Assembly (NCBI RefSeq): GCF_900021165.1
Contig: NZ_FCOQ01000018.1
Span: 458,195-522,194, forward strand
Direction: 5' to 3'
Origin: Paenibacillus phocaeensis
GTDB taxonomy: Bacteria > Bacillota > Bacilli > Paenibacillales > Paenibacillaceae
DNA: 64,000 bases
Shown here: piece after piece, positions 45,142 through 54,131 of the stretch
Layout of the letters: each line of letters opens with the position of its first letter
Position numbering within the stretch: the stretch's first letter is position 1
The notes under the pieces: model-generated
Seen by the model: only the letters and a program-made list of their open reading frames with translations
What the model was told of the DNA's origin: nothing
The model's database searches: none
Position numbers and translations under genes: made by a program

Positions 45142-46221
45142 CTATAAAGCCAATTTCAATTTTACGGTTAACGTCCCCTCGGAGATGGCCGCATCGGTCG
45201 CTTCTACGAAGGGGACGATTTTTTTCGGATAAAATCCAAGATCGAAGTCCCGCTCCAATTCGGCCCGCGTGGTATCCGGCAGCGTCAAGCCGTTAAACAA
45301 CAAGCGGTCCACGTGGAAGACGATCGAATTTTCCGGTTCCTGCTCAACCGTATAATGACCCTCAACCTCCAGTTCCAGACCCTCCCGGCTGCCCCGCGCA
45401 ATGATCCTGTCCTTCTCAAAGCGGAAGCTCATGTCTTTCAGCAGCTCGCTCTTGCTATAGAGAAATGCGTTCAGCTCTTCTTCGCGGATCTCCAGGCGAT
45501 AACCGCCCTTTTCGGCAACCAGGCTGTTCTCGTTCTGCTGTAAAAAGTCGGGGAACTGCGACATGGCGGAGCTGAGAGCCTGAAAATACTTACGCAGCTC
45601 ATGTAATCCGATGTTCTTCCAATAAGCCGTAAGCTCTTGGATGAGCGCTTTGAGTTTCTCGGGGTCGGCGCTCAGTCCAAGGGTCTGATCAACGCTTTGC
45701 TGGAGCGCGGCCACCCGATTGCGCTGGAGTTGAAGATCTTCCTTCATCCGGGCGAGCTCGGCGGTGGTGGCATCCAGTTTCTTCTTGGTGCGAGCCAGTT
45801 CCGCATATTCCGACTTGTATTGATTTATTAGGGTTCGATCCCGATCCATGATGAGTTGATAATAGTCCAATACGGTAAAAAAATCCTTCAGGCTGTTCAC
45901 GCTAAGCAAGGCGTACAACAAATTTTCCCGTTCCCCCATATAATAAGCGCGCAGCCGTAAGCCGGCTTGTTCCCGGCTGGTGCGGATTTGTTCGTTTTTA
46001 TCGGTCAGTTGCCCTTGCAGCTCAAGGAGGGCGGTTTCCGCCGCCCGCTGGCGGGTTTCGATTCGCCCGATTTCCCGATCGATTTCCTGAATCGACAAGC
46101 TTTGTTCCAGGATCTGTTGTTCTTCGGCGGTGAGCGGTGCGGCAGCAACCGGGATGCCGATAAGATGAAGGGCCGCAAGCGGCAGCAACAGACAGAACGT
46201 TATGACGCGTTTCTTCAACAA
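45142..46221 (-). CDS. Exported coiled-coil protein, EnvC/PcsB-like N-terminus
   Basis: A 359-residue exported protein. A signal peptide (VITFCLLLPLAALHLIGIPVAAA) is followed by two long coiled-coil segments (about 40-110 and 135-190), resembling the PcsB/EnvC family of cell-wall hydrolase activators, but no CHAP, NlpC/P60 or LytM catalytic domain follows. The C-terminal half is a beta-rich region of unrecognised fold. Translation probably begins at the TTG at 46221 with GGGAG 7 bp upstream; an adjacent TTG at 46218 is possible. Confidence 0.72.
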   Translation of the reverse strand: MLKKRVITFCLLLPLAALHLIGIPVAAAPLTAEEQQILEQSLSIQEIDREIGRIETRQRAAETALLELQGQLTDKNEQIRTSREQAGLRLRAYYMGERENLLYALLSVNSLKDFFTVLDYYQLIMDRDRTLINQYKSEYAELARTKKKLDATTAELARMKEDLQLQRNRVAALQQSVDQTLGLSADPEKLKALIQELTAYWKNIGLHELRKYFQALSSAMSQFPDFLQQNENSLVAEKGGYRLEIREEELNAFLYSKSELLKDMSFRFEKDRIIARGSREGLELEVEGHYTVEQEPENSIVFHVDRLLFNGLTLPDTTRAELERDFDLGFYPKKIVPFVEATDAAISEGTLTVKLKLAL

Positions 46222-46286
46222 CGATCCTCTCCCGTCAGTGGTTGTACTATATATATGATAACAGGTTTGGAAATAGCAGAGCTCAC

Positions 46287-46323
46287 AAAAAAAGGCGCCC
46301 CGGCCTGCGGCCGAAACGCCTTT
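46287..46323 (-). terminator. Terminator of yqgY-like gene
   Basis: On the minus strand AAAGGCG pairs with CGCCTTT around an inner GGCC/GGCC hairpin and is followed by a run of seven T. Confidence 0.82.
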
Positions 46324-46346
46324 CTGGAACTTATAAACTTTTGGGA

Positions 46347-46583
46347 TTAGAGGGGCAAACCCATTTTGAAGACCGTCCAATAGCTGAAGCCGGTAAAAGC
46401 GACGATCATGTATCCCCAAAACAGCAGGATATAGGTTCTCTCGGTAAACTTCAGGTAGCCGAAAAGAACGAAAAAGGCGGTTTGCAAGAAGAACAGCAGA
46501 GCCATTTCCGTCAGATCGCCCGCAAAGGCCATAAGCCCAATAGCCAGAGTGAAGAAGCCAAGGACGCGGAACATGCGTGCCAC
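46347..46583 (-). CDS. yqgY: DUF2626 small membrane protein YqgY
   Basis: A 78-residue membrane protein with two to three hydrophobic helices. The N-terminal MFRVLGFFTLAIG and central FFLQTAFFVLFGYLKFTER match the DUF2626/YqgY family of Bacillales, of unknown function. The start is a GTG with AAAGGGGG 8 bp upstream on the minus strand. It has its own promoter and terminator and is monocistronic. Confidence 0.85.
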   Translation of the reverse strand: MARMFRVLGFFTLAIGLMAFAGDLTEMALLFFLQTAFFVLFGYLKFTERTYILLFWGYMIVAFTGFSYWTVFKMGLPL

Positions 46584-46633
46584 GAGGTAATCCCCCTTTC
46601 TTATGTATCAACGAACCTTCCATTTCTTTTCCC

Positions 46634-46662
46634 ATTATACCCGTTAGGCCGAAAAGTGTAAA
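46634..46662 (-). promoter_or_regulatory. Promoter of yqgY-like gene
   Basis: On the minus strand TTTACA (46662-46657), 17-bp spacer, TATAAT (46639-46634). The remaining 46663-46930 stretch has no gene; it contains an inverted repeat at 46812-46839 listed separately. Confidence 0.75.
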
Positions 46663-46811
46663 TGAAAAGTCGATTTTTAACCTGATTAATCCAGTGGTGA
46701 CGTGACTTTTCTAACAGTAGTATCGGTGAATATGTGCAGTTGTTATTCGTTTCCGAAAACGTGAGGTATGGAGTCCCTTGATTTTGGAAATACATTTTAG
46801 TATCAAATAGA

Positions 46812-46839
46812 TTCTATGAACTCTATGAGAGGCATAGAA
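46812..46839. repeat. Inverted repeat upstream of rsfA
   Basis: TTCTATG (46812-46818) and CATAGAA (46833-46839) are perfect inverted repeats; a further CTATGAG lies between. It may be an operator, but no factor is known. Confidence 0.4.
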
Positions 46840-46930
46840 ATGGAGTAAGAAGCATTTTACCCATACGCCTGCCGGAGACCGCCGGTTGGAAGACGGTTAG
46901 ACTAGGATGTCGTTAGGAGGTTTTTATAGC

Positions 46931-47584
46931 ATGACAGCTGTGAGACAAGATGCATGGAGCGCAGAAGATGATTTGATTCTGGCCGAGGTGACTCTTCGGC
47001 ATATACGGGAGGGCAGCACCCAATTAAACGCTTTCGAAGAGGTAGGGGAACGAATCGGCAGAACAGCGGCGGCTTGCGGTTTCCGGTGGAACAGTTGCGT
47101 CCGGAAGAAGTATGAAGCGGCCATCAGCATCGCTAAGGCTCAGAGACAGAAACGGAATTATATGAAAAAACAAACCCCGCTGACCGTGGGTTCCGGTATG
47201 GCTTCGCTCGCTTCCGTCGAAATGGACGACGGAGGGTATCGCAGCGATGGAGTAACGGAGGAAACGATCTCCATCGACGCGGTAATCCGGTTTTTGCGCG
47301 GATGGAAGAACACGGTTCAAGAGACCAACCGCCAAATGAAGGCGCTTGAGAAGGAACTGCGCGAGAAGGAAGAGGAGCTTGCCACGCTTCGCGAAGAAAA
47401 CGAACGGTTATCGGCGCAGGTGAATGAGGTGCAAACCGATTATCGGGTGGTCAACGATGATTATAAGGCGTTAATTCAAATCATGGACCGGGCCCGGCGT
47501 TTAGCTTTCTTAAACGAAGAGGATGAGGAAAGCAAATCCAGATTCAAAATGGATGCGAATGGAAATTTGGAACGAATCGAATAA
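46931..47584 (+). CDS. rsfA: RsfA-family prespore transcriptional regulator
   Basis: A 217-residue sporulation regulator. The Myb/SANT-like N-terminal domain (VRQDAWSAEDDLILAEVTLRHI...NAFEEVGERIGRTAAACGFRWNS, about 3-58) is diagnostic of RsfA, which fine-tunes sigma-F-dependent genes in the forespore. A C-terminal leucine-zipper-like coiled coil (about 135-195) would mediate dimerization. The ATG at 46931 has TAGGAGG about 10 bp upstream. A terminator follows, so it is monocistronic. Confidence 0.93.
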   Translation: MTAVRQDAWSAEDDLILAEVTLRHIREGSTQLNAFEEVGERIGRTAAACGFRWNSCVRKKYEAAISIAKAQRQKRNYMKKQTPLTVGSGMASLASVEMDDGGYRSDGVTEETISIDAVIRFLRGWKNTVQETNRQMKALEKELREKEEELATLREENERLSAQVNEVQTDYRVVNDDYKALIQIMDRARRLAFLNEEDEESKSRFKMDANGNLERIE

Positions 47585-47596
47585 GAGGGATCTGTC

Positions 47597-47632
47597 ACAA
47601 AATCTCGCCGGGATGGCGGGATTTTTGTGTTT
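47597..47632 (+). terminator. Intrinsic terminator after rsfA
   Basis: ACAAAATCTCGCC pairs with GGCGGGATTTTTGT; T-rich 3' side. Confidence 0.82.
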
Positions 47633-47686
47633 TAGGGGGAGATTTTGATATAAAAGAAATAGATGAAGGAAAGGGCGTGGAATATC

Positions 47687-48622
47687 GTGCAATTTGACAT
47701 CATCGGCGCTGGAGCCCTGGGGCTGTTGTTCGGCGGCAAGCTGGCGGCGTGCGGTGCGGCGGTGCGGTTCTGGACAAGAACGGCTGAGCAGGCCGATATG
47801 CTGAAGAAGAAGGGGATTCGGCTTGCCGAATCGGATGGGACCATGACCCTGATACAGGACCCTCAATTCGAGGCGTATTCTATTGAAGAAATCGGCGGGG
47901 GCCTTAAGTTGGATCCAGCCGATTGGCTGCTGTTGACCACGAAACAACGGCACTTGGATAACCGGCTCCTGGCTTCGATCGGCCGGCTTGTAGGTTCGGA
48001 TACTAAGGTTGTGTGCTTTCAGAACGGAGTAGGGCATCTGGAACGGATCAGTACGGCGTTGCCCGGCGTGCCTCTTTATGCAGCAATTACAACGGAAGGT
48101 TCGAAACGGATAAGTCCATCTCACATTGAACGGGCGGGTTGCGGGATGACCCAAATCGGGGGGTACCGCGAATCGGCCGCTTTAGCTCAGCCTGCAGAAA
48201 GTTTCGTGAAAATGCTTGAGATAGCAGGATTTACCGCGTTTTTGTCGAAAGACATCGAGAGGGAAATCTACAGGAAGCTGCTGATCAACGCGGCCATTAA
48301 TCCGCTGACGGCTTTATGGCGGGTAGCTAACGGACAGTTGCTGGAGAACGAGGAGCGGCTTAAGATGCTTCGTCAATTGTGCAATGAAGGCGTAGCTGTC
48401 TACGAAGCCTACGGGATTCCCTTTGATACGGACATGTTTGACCAGATCGCGGCAGTGTGTCGGGCAACCTCAACCAATACCTCATCGATGTTAAAAGATG
48501 TGCAGCAAGGCGTGCCCACGGAAATCGATTATATTAATGGAAGATTGGTCGAAATGGCGCGCCGCAAAGGGATCTCTGTTCCCGGACATGAGATGGTGTG
48601 GCAATTGGTTCGAGCGTTATAA
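47687..48622 (+). CDS. panE: 2-dehydropantoate 2-reductase (ketopantoate reductase)
   Basis: A 311-residue NADPH-dependent enzyme of pantothenate biosynthesis. The N-terminal Rossmann motif IIGAGALGLLFGGKL and the C-terminal catalytic-domain segments with KLLINAAINPLTALW and DVQQGVPTEIDYINGRLV are intact; they carry the family Lys, Asn and Glu residues. The GTG at 47687 is chosen since it directly precedes the Rossmann strand and AAAGGG lies upstream. It sits upstream of a DUF3397 gene and, beyond opp, of bshC. Confidence 0.92.
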   Translation: MQFDIIGAGALGLLFGGKLAACGAAVRFWTRTAEQADMLKKKGIRLAESDGTMTLIQDPQFEAYSIEEIGGGLKLDPADWLLLTTKQRHLDNRLLASIGRLVGSDTKVVCFQNGVGHLERISTALPGVPLYAAITTEGSKRISPSHIERAGCGMTQIGGYRESAALAQPAESFVKMLEIAGFTAFLSKDIEREIYRKLLINAAINPLTALWRVANGQLLENEERLKMLRQLCNEGVAVYEAYGIPFDTDMFDQIAAVCRATSTNTSSMLKDVQQGVPTEIDYINGRLVEMARRKGISVPGHEMVWQLVRAL

Positions 48623-48701
48623 CCTAACATGGATATAAAAATATAGTTACTTACTTTGTAAGTAAGCTTTTAGTTTACAAAATTGATGCGGAGGTGAGGC
48701 G

Positions 48702-49085
48702 TTGGAAGCGTTGGTCTCTTCCTTTATCGTGTTGGCCATGATACCGGTCATCCCGTTTGGACTTGTTTATTTCATTTATTCCTATGTTAAACACGACAAG
48801 AAAAAGGCGCTGAAGCTGGCGATGGATGTGACGACGCTGTTTCTGATCTTCTCGGTTTCGGCATTGTTCAATAATGTATTTCATTCCACTTTTGGCTTCT
48901 ATTTAATCCTCATGATCCTGCTGGTCGTTGGAGGGTTGATTGGCGGGGCTCAGACTCGCTTGAAGGGGAAGGTTGACGGCCGCAAGCTGATGCGTGTGGT
49001 ATGGCGTCTGGCATTTGCGGCAACCGGAGTAGCCTATGTTCTTTTGTTCTTGATCAGCTTCCTTACATATATTACAGCGGCCTAG
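48702..49085 (+). CDS. DUF3397-like membrane protein
   Basis: A 127-residue membrane protein with four hydrophobic helices and a charged loop (YSYVKHDKKKALKLA) after the first. It resembles DUF3397 proteins, which lie between panE and bshC in many Bacillales. The start is TTG with GCGGAGGTGAGG upstream. In this genome the opp operon has been placed between it and bshC. Function unknown. Confidence 0.8.
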   Translation: MEALVSSFIVLAMIPVIPFGLVYFIYSYVKHDKKKALKLAMDVTTLFLIFSVSALFNNVFHSTFGFYLILMILLVVGGLIGGAQTRLKGKVDGRKLMRVVWRLAFAATGVAYVLLFLISFLTYITAA

Positions 49086-49241
49086 ACCGAACTAAGGGGA
49101 CAGCCGGTAAAATACCGAATAAATGGATGACATCCTTGGTTAATTGTTAAGAAAAACAAAAGTCAATATTGTATATTGGACTATTTTGTTAAAGAATCGC
49201 GCGGAATTTATCAAAATGCGCGATAAATCTTTAAATTTATG

Positions 49242-49271
49242 TTGGATTTTTTTGACCGCTGGTTGTATAAT
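49242..49271 (+). promoter_or_regulatory. Promoter of oppA
   Basis: TTGGAT (49242-49247), 18-bp spacer, TATAAT (49266-49271), in an A/T-rich region; 42 bp before the oppA start. Confidence 0.65.
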
Positions 49272-49313
49272 CTAAAAACATATACCAAAACATTTTAAGG
49301 GGGATATTGCTAG

Positions 49314-51035
49314 ATGAAGAAGAGTAAAAGTCTTTTGCTTCTTCTGACGCTCGTTCTTGCAGTCGGCACTTTGCTTGCCGCATGCGGTTCGAACGGCGGG
49401 AACAATGGCGCCGCCAATAACGGCGCAGCTAACGGAGGCAATACGGCTTCCGACAATGGCAACAGCGGTGAAGAGAAGTTGGCCGCAGATCAAACGCTTA
49501 GAATTAACCTGAGCGCAGAACCGCCAACATTCGATCCTGCTCAAGCTCAAGACAGCCAAGCCAACACCGTGCTGAAACTGATGTACGAAGGCCTCACACG
49601 CATGGATGAAGGCGGTCAAGTTATCCCCGCTGCAGCTGAAAGCTGGAAGATCGACGGTACGAAATACACGTTCAACCTTCGCAAAGATGCAAAATGGAGC
49701 AACGGGGACCCTGTTACGGCGAATGACTTCGTATTCGCTTGGGAACGCGTGCTGAGCCCGAATACCGATCCTACAGCTCCTTATGCTTATCAATTATTTT
49801 ATGTGAAAAATGCTGAAGACTATTATAATGGTAAAATCAAAGATTTCAGCCAAGTCGGCGTAAAAGCGGTCGACGATTACACGTTGGAAGTTGAATTGGG
49901 ATCCCCAACGCCTTACTTCCTGGGCTTGACTTCCTTCTATACGCTGTATCCGGTTCACCAATCCGTGAAGGATGACCCGAAATGGGCGGTTGACCAAAGC
50001 AAAATGATCGTGAACGGCGCATTCACGTTGACCAACTGGATCAAAGGCCAAACGATCGAAGTAACCAAGAACGAAAACTACTGGGATAAAGCCAACATCA
50101 AACTGAGCAAAATCACGATGTCGCTGGTCAACAGCAGTGCGACGGAGTTGGCGTCTTACCAAAACGGCGAATTGGATCGCGCCGGTCATCCGAACGGCGA
50201 AATTCCAACCGACCAAATCCCGATCCTGAAAGATCAGTTGAAAGACGAACTGCAAATCAAAGGGATTGCAAGCACGTACTACTATGAATTTAACGTAACG
50301 GCTAAACCGTTCGATAATGTGAATATCCGCAGAGCTTTTGCGATGGCCATCGATCGTCAAGCGATCGTAGACAACGTAACCCTTGGCGGTCAAGTTCCGG
50401 CGTTCGGCTTTGTGCCTCCAGGTATCAAAGGCGCAAATGACGGTGATGAATTCCGCACCGTTCACAAAGACGACTACTTCACGGAAAACCTTGAAGAAGC
50501 CAAAAAACTGTTGGAACAAGGCATGCAAGAAGAAGGCTACACGAAACTGCCTGAAATCACTTTGATCTATAACTCCAGCGATGCTCATAAGAAAATCGCT
50601 CTGGCTGTAGCTGATATGTGGAAGAAAAACCTTGGCGTTGACGTGAAATCGGAAAACCAAGAATGGGCCGTATTCATCGAAAACCGTCAAAACCTGAACT
50701 ATCAAGTTGCTCGTGCCGGCTGGACTGCCGATTACAACGATCCAATGACGTTTATGGATATGTGGGTGACCGGCGGCGGCAACAACGACACTGGTTTCTC
50801 GAACGAAGAATATGACAACTTGATTAAAGAAGCGAAATCCAGCGACGACATGGCAAAACGCGATGCTAACTTCGCGAAAGCCGAAGAAATCCTGATCAAG
50901 GACAACCAAGTTCTGATGCCGTTGTACTATTACACGAATGTTGCGGCAACCAAACCGTATCTGAAGGGTGTTTCGCTCGACTTCAGCGGCGCGATTGATT
51001 ACAGCCGTGCTTACATTACGGATGAGCGTAAATAA
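49314..51035 (+). CDS. oppA: Oligopeptide ABC transporter substrate-binding lipoprotein
   Basis: A 573-residue SBP family 5 lipoprotein. The signal peptide ends in the lipobox LLAACG (Cys about 24), followed by an Asn/Gly/Ala-rich linker and the peptide-binding lobes (PPTFDPAQAQDSQAN, then KDAKWSNGDPVTANDFVFAWERVL). Codon use is strongly biased to a few codons and more A/T-rich than neighbours, suggesting high expression. GGGGGATATTGCTAG precedes the ATG. A strong hairpin terminator separates it from oppB, so oppA is probably made in excess of the membrane parts. Confidence 0.95.
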   Translation: MKKSKSLLLLLTLVLAVGTLLAACGSNGGNNGAANNGAANGGNTASDNGNSGEEKLAADQTLRINLSAEPPTFDPAQAQDSQANTVLKLMYEGLTRMDEGGQVIPAAAESWKIDGTKYTFNLRKDAKWSNGDPVTANDFVFAWERVLSPNTDPTAPYAYQLFYVKNAEDYYNGKIKDFSQVGVKAVDDYTLEVELGSPTPYFLGLTSFYTLYPVHQSVKDDPKWAVDQSKMIVNGAFTLTNWIKGQTIEVTKNENYWDKANIKLSKITMSLVNSSATELASYQNGELDRAGHPNGEIPTDQIPILKDQLKDELQIKGIASTYYYEFNVTAKPFDNVNIRRAFAMAIDRQAIVDNVTLGGQVPAFGFVPPGIKGANDGDEFRTVHKDDYFTENLEEAKKLLEQGMQEEGYTKLPEITLIYNSSDAHKKIALAVADMWKKNLGVDVKSENQEWAVFIENRQNLNYQVARAGWTADYNDPMTFMDMWVTGGGNNDTGFSNEEYDNLIKEAKSSDDMAKRDANFAKAEEILIKDNQVLMPLYYYTNVAATKPYLKGVSLDFSGAIDYSRAYITDERK

Positions 51036-51060
51036 GTTGTTGCAAATTGCATAGGAATTT

Positions 51061-51103
51061 CGGGATATATATGTGGGTATTCCATATATATCCCGTTTTT
51101 TTT
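51061..51103 (+). terminator. Hairpin terminator between oppA and oppB
   Basis: CGGGATATATATG pairs perfectly with CATATATATCCCG across a 9-nt loop and is followed by eight T. Read-through would give low levels of the permease genes. Confidence 0.9.
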
Positions 51104-51151
51104 GTGTGCGGTCTTCTTCCAAGCATTGCGTCCTTATACAAATATATGGAA

Positions 51152-51180
51152 TAGACAAAGTAGTTCTTTTCACCTAAAAT
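51152..51180 (+). promoter_or_regulatory. Possible promoter of oppBCDF
   Basis: TAGACA (51152-51157), 17-bp spacer, TAAAAT (51175-51180), 43 bp before the oppB start. Confidence 0.5.
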
Positions 51181-51222
51181 CGATATATGTCGAAATTTTA
51201 TAAGAAGGAGGTGTGAACGGGC

Positions 51223-52155
51223 ATGGTACGTTATATCGCCAATAAGTTTTTTTACATGTTGGTTTCGCTGTTTGTTCTTATATCGGCTACCTTCTTTCTG
51301 ATGAAAGCTATTCCAGGGAGCCCTCTGACGTCAGAGAAACAAGTGCCTCCGGCCATCAAGGAACGCTTAATTGAACAGCTTGGACTCGATAAGCCCGTTT
51401 ATCAGCAATATTTAAAATATTTGGGTGACATTGCGCAGGGTGATTTGGGAATTTCCATGAAAATGATTAACCAGGATGTATCCCACATCATCGGTCAAAC
51501 GTTTTCAGCGTCTTTGAAGCTTGGGGCGGTTGCCATCGTAGTTGCGTTAATCGTTGGGGTACTGCTTGGTATGTTGGCAGCGCTGTACCATCGCAAATTG
51601 ATCGACAATGTGGCGATGGTGTTAGCGGTGCTGGGCATCGCGGTACCTAGCTTCGTGGTAGCATCTTTACTGCAGTATGTGTTTGCTTCGAAGCTGCACT
51701 GGCTGCCGACGATGGGCTTCAAGGGGCCGATGTATTACGTGTTGCCTGTAGCTGCCTTAACGGCGCAACCGATTGCGTTTATCGCGCGATTAACCCGTTC
51801 TAGCATGCTTGAGGTCTTGCACGCCGATTATATCAAAACGGCCAGGGCGAAAGGCTTGGGCTGGATGGCGATCCTGTCCCGCCATGTCATCCGCAACGGG
51901 ATTATGCCGGTGATCACGTATGTGGGACCGATGACGGCGAATATTGTGACCGGTTCCGTGGTTATCGAACAAATCTTCGGGATCGGCGGCATCGGCAAGC
52001 AGTTCGTGCAAGCCATCAGCGTCCGCGATTATCCGCTGATTATGGGGATAACGATCTTCTATGGGGTGTTGCTGATGGTGGCTCGCTTCATTACGGACAT
52101 TCTCTACGTGCTTGTAGATCCGAGAATTAAACTTACGAAAGGGAAGGAGGGATAA
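51223..52155 (+). CDS. oppB: Oligopeptide ABC transporter permease OppB
   Basis: A 310-residue OppB/DppB-type permease with six membrane helices and the EAA-type cytoplasmic loop near HADYIKTARAKGLGWMAIL (about 203-222), which contacts the ATPases. The N-terminal half includes PGSPLTSEKQVPPAIKERLIEQLGLDKP, typical of OppB. AAGGAGGTG precedes the ATG. The stop TAA overlaps the next start (TAATG). Confidence 0.95.
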   Translation: MVRYIANKFFYMLVSLFVLISATFFLMKAIPGSPLTSEKQVPPAIKERLIEQLGLDKPVYQQYLKYLGDIAQGDLGISMKMINQDVSHIIGQTFSASLKLGAVAIVVALIVGVLLGMLAALYHRKLIDNVAMVLAVLGIAVPSFVVASLLQYVFASKLHWLPTMGFKGPMYYVLPVAALTAQPIAFIARLTRSSMLEVLHADYIKTARAKGLGWMAILSRHVIRNGIMPVITYVGPMTANIVTGSVVIEQIFGIGGIGKQFVQAISVRDYPLIMGITIFYGVLLMVARFITDILYVLVDPRIKLTKGKEG

Positions 52156-53123
52156 TGCGCATGGATACGAATCCGATCAAAGTGATGCCGACTCCGGTCG
52201 ATCTGACAGCGGACGATTTCCGCAAAATCGGAACGGACGAGAAAGAAGCCGAAGTGATTCAACGCGAAAGTATTTCCGCTTGGCGTGACGCTTGGCAACG
52301 TTTGCGCAGCAACAAGCTGGCGATGACGGCATTGGTCATCTTGGCGCTGATTACGTTAACCGCGATTATCGCTCCTTTGCTCATCGGCAAGATTTACGGC
52401 TACAACTATTATTCGAACGATCTTTTAAATACGAACAAAGGGCCATCATCTACGCACTGGTTTGGCACGGATGACCTTGGCCGAGATATGTTCATCCGGA
52501 CCTGGATGGGGGCGCGCATTTCCCTGATCGTTGGTCTGGCGGCAGCGTGTATCGACCTCTTGATCGGCGTCATTTACGGCGGAATCATGGGATACTTTGG
52601 CGGCCGCGTCGATGAAATTATGAATAAATTCTCAGAGATTTTATATTCCATTCCTTACTTGCTCGTTACGATTCTTCTGCTGGTCGTGATGGAGCCAAGC
52701 TTGGGAACCATTATCCTGGCTTTGACGATTACCGGTTGGATTAACATGTCGTGGATCGTCCGCGGCGAAATCATGCAGTTGAAAAACCGTGAATATGTGC
52801 TGGCTTCCCGCTCGATGGGTGCAGGACATGGACGCCTGTTGTTCCGCCACCTGCTGCCAAATGCGGTTGGCCCGATCATTGTTACGGTGACGTTGTCCGT
52901 ACCGAACGCCATTTTCGCTGAAGCATTCCTTAGCTTCCTTGGGTTGGGCGTACAAGCTCCGATTGCCTCGCTGGGCTCGATGATCAACGATGCTTTGACC
53001 GGTTGGTTGTATTACCCTTGGCGCATGCTGTTCCCGGCGGTTCTGATCAGCTTGATCATGCTGGCGTTCAACATTTTCGGCGACGGTCTTCGCGACGCGC
53101 TGGATCCAAAATTGAAGAAATAG
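52155..53123 (+). CDS. oppC: Oligopeptide ABC transporter permease OppC
   Basis: A 322-residue OppC/DppC-type permease. About 45 hydrophilic N-terminal residues precede six helices; HWFGTDDLGRDMFIRTWMGARISL and the EAA loop NREYVLASRSMGAGHGRLL are family hallmarks. Translation from 52155 is coupled to oppB through TAATG, with GGAAGGAGGG upstream; an alternative ATG lies 6 bp further on. It pairs with OppB to form the channel. Confidence 0.95.
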   Translation: MRMDTNPIKVMPTPVDLTADDFRKIGTDEKEAEVIQRESISAWRDAWQRLRSNKLAMTALVILALITLTAIIAPLLIGKIYGYNYYSNDLLNTNKGPSSTHWFGTDDLGRDMFIRTWMGARISLIVGLAAACIDLLIGVIYGGIMGYFGGRVDEIMNKFSEILYSIPYLLVTILLLVVMEPSLGTIILALTITGWINMSWIVRGEIMQLKNREYVLASRSMGAGHGRLLFRHLLPNAVGPIIVTVTLSVPNAIFAEAFLSFLGLGVQAPIASLGSMINDALTGWLYYPWRMLFPAVLISLIMLAFNIFGDGLRDALDPKLKK

Positions 53124-53135
53124 GAGGTGGAATGA

Positions 53136-54131
53136 ATGGAGCCGATTTTACAAGTCAAAGATTTGCATGTTTCCTTCCAAGTCAAAGGTGGAGAAGTGAA
53201 AGCCGTCCGCGGCATGAACTTTGAAGTAGGGAAAGGTGAAACGGTTGCGATCGTCGGCGAATCCGGAAGCGGCAAAAGCGTCACGGCCCAAACGATTATG
53301 CGCCTGATTCCATCCCCTCCTTCCATCATTAAGCAAGGTGAAATTATTTTCCAAGGGCAAGACCTGTTGAAAAAGAGCAACAAACAAATGGAAACGATTC
53401 GCGGGAAAGATATTGGCATGATATTTCAGGACCCGATGACCTCCTTGAATCCTACGATCAGAGTAGGCCGACAAATTACTGAAGTATTAATCAAACATCA
53501 GAATATGTCAGCGGGTGAAGCGAAGAAACAGGCGATCGAGATGCTCAAGCTTGTTGGCATTAAGAATGCGGCAGCCCGCTTTAACCAATATCCACACGAA
53601 TTCTCCGGGGGCATGCGGCAGCGCGTCATGATCGCGATTGCTCTCGCTTGCCGGCCTTCGTTGCTGATCGCGGACGAACCGACGACAGCGCTCGACGTAA
53701 CCATCCAGGCGCAAATCATGGATGTGATGAAAGAGATGCAATCCCGTCTTGGAACCTCCATCATTTTGATTACTCATGACCTTGGCGTTGTCGCTGGCAT
53801 GTGTGACCGCGTCATCGTTATGTATGCCGGTGAAGTGGTGGAAACCGGGACGAAATGGGAGATCTTTAAAAACCCGCAGCATCCTTATACCAAAGGTTTG
53901 TTGCGTTCGATGCCTCGTTTGGACCAAAAGAAAGGCGAACCGCTTATTCCAATTATCGGCACGCCGCCGGATTTGATTAAGCCGCCGATCGGTTGTCCTT
54001 TTGCGGCCCGCTGCGATCAGGCGATGAAGATTTGCGAACGCATCGATCCCGGTGCGACCGTATTCAGTGAAACCCATATGGCCCGTTGCTGGGATCTTCA
54101 TCCGATGGCCAAGGAGGTACAGTCGTCATGA
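53136..54131 (+). CDS. oppD: Oligopeptide ABC transporter ATPase OppD
   Basis: A 331-residue ATPase with Walker [12 protein letters not shown] (about 39-48), the signature [12 protein letters not shown] (about 155-166), Walker [13 protein letters not shown] and the H-loop LITHDLG. The C-terminal oligopeptide/dipeptide transporter extension carries a CPFAARC...C...C cysteine cluster, as in family members that bind an iron-sulfur centre. The ribosome binding site is AGGAGGTGG. It overlaps oppF by 4 bp. Confidence 0.95.
   Translation: MEPILQVKDLHVSFQVKGGEVKAVRGMNFEVGKGETVAIVGESGSGKSVTAQTIMRLIPSPPSIIKQGEIIFQGQDLLKKSNKQMETIRGKDIGMIFQDPMTSLNPTIRVGRQITEVLIKHQNMSAGEAKKQAIEMLKLVGIKNAAARFNQYPHEFSGGMRQRVMIAIALACRPSLLIADEPTTALDVTIQAQIMDVMKEMQSRLGTSIILITHDLGVVAGMCDRVIVMYAGEVVETGTKWEIFKNPQHPYTKGLLRSMPRLDQKKGEPLIPIIGTPPDLIKPPIGCPFAARCDQAMKICERIDPGATVFSETHMARCWDLHPMAKEVQSS

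Noticed and set aside
46222-46635. N-terminal extension of the coiled-coil protein through the yqgY region
   Set aside because: It runs through a terminator and the yqgY gene in a different frame and ahead of a clear signal peptide.
49794-51173. 459-codon antisense frame over oppA
   Set aside because: Shadow of the strongly codon-biased oppA gene and its terminator.
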